Shown here in pieces: positions 61,016-62,727 of a DNA stretch of 62,727 bases. The notes under the pieces were generated by a model. The model searched no databases, was not told the DNA's origin, and was given only the letters and a program-made list of their open reading frames with translations. The stretch covers positions 1 through 62,727 of the forward strand of contig CAVZKR010000001.1 in the NCBI GenBank assembly GCA_963775935.1, given 5' to 3'. The translations under genes and the position numbers were made by a program. Numbering within the stretch: position 1 is the first letter of the stretch; each line of letters starts with the position of its first letter. This DNA comes from JBBIPA01 sp963775935 (GTDB lineage: Bacteria > Chloroflexota > Dehalococcoidia > GIF9 > UBA5629).

Positions 61016-61121
61016 AGGTAAGGCGAAGGATAGCTGTTGTCAAAAGTAAAAGTCAAAAAAACTACAGGCAGCAAGAGAGGGACGAGCGTAGCGAAAGCGG
61101 AGCGAGTCACTTCTATACGAT

Positions 61122-61151
61122 AAAAAACCTCGACGCCAGTCGAGGTTTTTT
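61122..61151. terminator. bidirectional intrinsic terminator
   Basis: A perfect 13-bp stem, AAAAAACCTCGAC (61122-61134) with GTCGAGGTTTTTT (61139-61151), with A- and T-tails on both sides. Confidence 0.9.
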
Positions 61152-61373
61152 CCCGCTGCGGAGCGGCGGGTCGAACTGGCAGCAAGGCTCCCGGGTGCTG
61201 AAAGCGAAGCGTTTCAGCGTATCCCTTTGGATCGTGGTGGTGGTGTCGATGGGTTTTTGTCGTTGCCTTATGGGTGGGTACCTGGTATTGGCTGCCACTG
61301 GCAGCCCTATACAGTGACTTAGCTTCGGATTCTCCATTTTTGTAGCTGGCAAGGCTGGAAGTGTGTCGCTAGA

Positions 61374-61404
61374 ATGAGCAAGAAAGTGGCTCTTGCTCAT
61401 TTTG
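61374..61404 (+). terminator. hairpin with T-tail
   Basis: ATGAGCAAGA (61374-61383) pairs with TCTTGCTCAT (61391-61400), followed by TTTG. A weak plus-strand terminator or an operator-like palindrome. Confidence 0.55.
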
Positions 61405-61747
61405 TAGGGTTCTGTACTCGGCGTGAGGCTTAGTGGTAGAACAGGCGTAAACCATGCAGGAAATTAGGTGTTTTGGTGGGGATAGACAGGCTGTTTAGGG
61501 GTGTGGTGAAAACAGGCTAAGAGCCGTCAACTTGTTGGCGGTCTTTATGCTGTTTGGTGGGGTATGACAGGCTGTTGGTGGTTGCTGCATGGTTTTAGCT
61601 CTACCGGTGAGGAACGCTGGCGTAGCCTGGTCGGTGACGAACGGTAGGCTAAGCCTGTTCGATAGATTACCAGTAAGCCTCACAAGCCGTGATCATCTCC
61701 TCTCGCTGGGGTATCGTAGACGAAACCTCGTCCATAGCGTGGAGCAG

Positions 61748-61999
61748 TCAGTTCACGGCTTTGTGAAAGTCTATATAGGCGGGATACCAGGGGGTAAAAG
61801 TGATAGGAGCTCCCGCGATTTCGACTCCGAGCAAGTCGTTCAATATCCTCAACTGGTCTGAAAGAGGCTTGATGTTCTCCAGCATGCCGGCGGTGTTCTC
61901 GACAAATAAGCCCATAGATAGGGACCCGATTTGGCATTTCCTGAAGTTCTCGAAGGTGTTAAGTATCCTGAACATTGAGCGAAGGGCAGTAAAGGGCAT
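61748..61999 (-). CDS. phage-like small protein (83 residues)
   Basis: ATG 61999 follows AGGAGG at eight bases. The sequence starts PFTALRSMFRILNTFENFRK and continues VENTAGMLENIKPLSDQLRI, then PITFTPWYPAYIDFHKAVN. Third of three short coupled genes. No family recognised. Confidence 0.6.
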   Translation of the reverse strand: MPFTALRSMFRILNTFENFRKCQIGSLSMGLFVENTAGMLENIKPLSDQLRILNDLLGVEIAGAPITFTPWYPAYIDFHKAVN

Positions 62000-62013
62000 T
62001 GGTCAAGCCTCCT

Positions 62014-62133
62014 CTACGGCAAAAGTTGCCGTATGTTTAGGACCATGGTGATGGTCAATATTAGCCCCGGGTCCGGCGGATTTGCACGGGCGGTGACGGC
62101 GAAAGACCTGCGCATTTTCTCGGGTTGGCTCAT
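62014..62133 (-). CDS. 39-residue protein
   Basis: ATG 62133 overlaps the stop of the preceding gene as ATGA, a typical coupling. The frame runs SQPEKMRRSFAVTARANPPD then GLILTITMVLNIRQLLP and ends at TAG 62014-62016. The next gene start follows with a good AGGAGG. The context supports translation. Confidence 0.5.
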   Translation of the reverse strand: MSQPEKMRRSFAVTARANPPDPGLILTITMVLNIRQLLP

Positions 62134-62303
62134 TTTAACGCTGCCTGCTGGAGGAGCTCGTCAAACACATCGAGGTTAAGTTTTGCTGCCTGTACGAAAT
62201 CGTAAAATGCGCCTTTGCTGAAAGGAGCCAGCCAGCCCATGGTGTTATTCACCATCTCCAGGTGGTAAATGAGGTCTGTTCGTAGCAGCTGGATTGCTGC
62301 CAT
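62130..62303 (-). CDS. 57-residue protein
   Basis: From ATG 62303: AAIQLLRTDLIYHLEMVNNT then WLAPFSKGAFYDFVQAAKLN and VFDELLQQAALK. Helical and acidic, not recognised. The N-terminal codons overlap the end of the CoA-transferase sequence on the other strand, so the true boundary may lie inside. First of three coupled short genes. Confidence 0.55.
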   Translation of the reverse strand: MAAIQLLRTDLIYHLEMVNNTMGWLAPFSKGAFYDFVQAAKLNLDVFDELLQQAALK

Positions 62304-62727
62304 TGGTATTCTCTTAGCCCTTAGGAAGCGAAATCGTAGCGGAGAGGGGGAACATATCGACATCTCCTTACAAGAGGCTCTGGTTTCTACCTTGGAACAT
62401 GTCATGATCCAATACTTTTATGAGAAGACCATACCTAAGAGACAGGGAAGCCTTCACTGGAATAATTCTTTTTGTATTTTACCGTGTAAGGATGGTCACA
62501 TTCTCATTAGTCTGTTCCAACAATGGGAGACTTTAGTTGAGTGGATGGATAGCGAAGGGATGGCTGAGGATTTAAAAGACGAAAAATATAAGGGGGAGGA
62601 ATTTCGACAAAACCATCTTGATCATATCATTGAAGTATTGCAACGATGGATTAAAACACACACCGCGAATGAGCTTTTCGAGTTAGGAAGCAAGACCGCA
62701 ACCGAACGAAGAGACGTACATAACAAC
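62304..62727 (+). pseudogene. CoA-transferase family III (CaiB/BaiF) gene, 5' part missing, runs off the window
   Basis: In one plus-strand frame the sequence reads AIGILLALRKRNRSGEGEHI then DISLQEALVSTLEHVMIQYF, followed by RQGSLHWNNSFCILPCKDGH and ISLFQQWETLVEWMDSEGMA. These are the middle and later blocks of class III CoA-transferases, which move CoA between acids (as in carnitine or succinyl transfer). No start and no N-terminal CoA-binding domain precede it; phage-like minus-strand genes begin there. The gene is therefore truncated by the inserted element or by an assembly join. Confidence 0.75.

Larger units (their letters stand above)
61016..61747. other. 732-base stretch without a convincing gene
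   Basis: Several overlapping frames on both strands look random (repetitive Arg/Pro/Ser). The stretch contains two hairpins (61122-61151 and 61374-61404), a GC-rich palindrome at 61153-61171 and two imperfect direct repeats TTTGGTGGGG-ATAGACAGGCTGTT (61471-61496, 61553-61577). It may be a regulatory or replication-related intergenic region of the mobile element. Confidence 0.5.

Noticed and set aside
61113..61861. Arg/Ser/Pro-rich frames on both strands
   Set aside because: They overlap each other, hold terminator hairpins and have no ribosome sites or recognisable motifs.

Overview
The window looks like a chromosomal segment of an anaerobic bacterium, most plausibly a Chloroflexota/Dehalococcoidia-type sediment or subsurface organism. 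This is an inference from gene content: oxygen-independent aromatic chemistry by molybdenum enzymes, selenium-related genes, fatty-acid/aromatic CoA chemistry, a TRAP solute receptor, many single-copy tRNA genes scattered between operons, and moderate GC. No ribosomal RNA gene or marker protein fixes the taxonomy.

Layout. (1) 1-7.0 kb, minus strand: a catabolic operon led by a TRAP solute-binding lipoprotein and followed by two 3-hydroxyacyl-CoA dehydrogenases, two enoyl-CoA hydratases, a short-chain dehydrogenase and an FAD oxidase/dehydrogenase of the vanillyl-alcohol-oxidase type. Four of these seven genes carry frameshifts. (2) 7.1-10.1 kb: an accessory strip with an IS3 remnant, an RRM protein, a cold-shock mini-operon, a serine-recombinase remnant, an excisionase-like protein and two diverged direct repeats that end in tRNA/tmRNA-like T-arms. 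(3) 10.16-10.64 kb: five tRNA genes (Trp, Leu, Gly, Cys, Leu). (4) 10.8-20.3 kb: a two-subunit pyrogallol-phloroglucinol-transhydroxylase-like enzyme, DegV, DinB, decayed signalling genes and an Old Yellow Enzyme/dienoyl-CoA-reductase-type flavoenzyme. (5) 20.4-30.3 kb: a likely island between an intact tRNA-Gln and a 5'-half copy of the same tRNA abutting a decayed tyrosine recombinase. It carries a glycosidase-like lipoprotein, a pyruvate-kinase C-domain protein, a second transhydroxylase-like molybdoenzyme without a small subunit, a 2-hydroxyacid dehydrogenase, and a noncoding module repeated three times. (6) 30.4-39.1 kb: core genes, including a DsrE/YedF-like protein, tRNAs, pyrE, signal peptidase, a SIMPL protein, the riboflavin operon ribD-ribE-ribBA-ribH, RidA and tRNA-Val. 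(7) 39.2-49.3 kb: alcohol dehydrogenase, epimerase, a three-subunit molybdenum hydroxylase whose FAD subunit contains a whole inserted GltD-like NAD(P)H module, and its maturation genes yqeB, mocA and xdhC. (8) 49.4-56.9 kb: a CorA-like transporter, a tiny membrane protein with an in-frame UGA and a SECIS-like hairpin, a small CCP-motif protein, a HerA-type ATPase, bioY, an MBL protein, a zinc-ribbon coiled-coil protein, RNase H and RNase P RNA. (9) 57-62.3 kb: an accessory strip with an AT-rich SIR2-like (DUF4917-type) gene and phage-like small genes on the minus strand, ending in a CoA-transferase gene that lacks its 5' part.

The genes suggest uptake and anaerobic breakdown of hydroxylated aromatic or related acids. 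Molybdenum enzymes (two transhydroxylase-like, one xanthine-dehydrogenase-like) do ring or aldehyde chemistry, CoA-linked beta-oxidation-type enzymes follow, and flavoenzymes connect to NAD(P)H. The strongest candidate for something undescribed is the roughly 62-residue selenoprotein at 50725-50913. The next strongest are the nested FAD/GltD fusion, the tRNA-Gln-bounded island with its repeated promoter module, and the T-arm-containing direct repeats.
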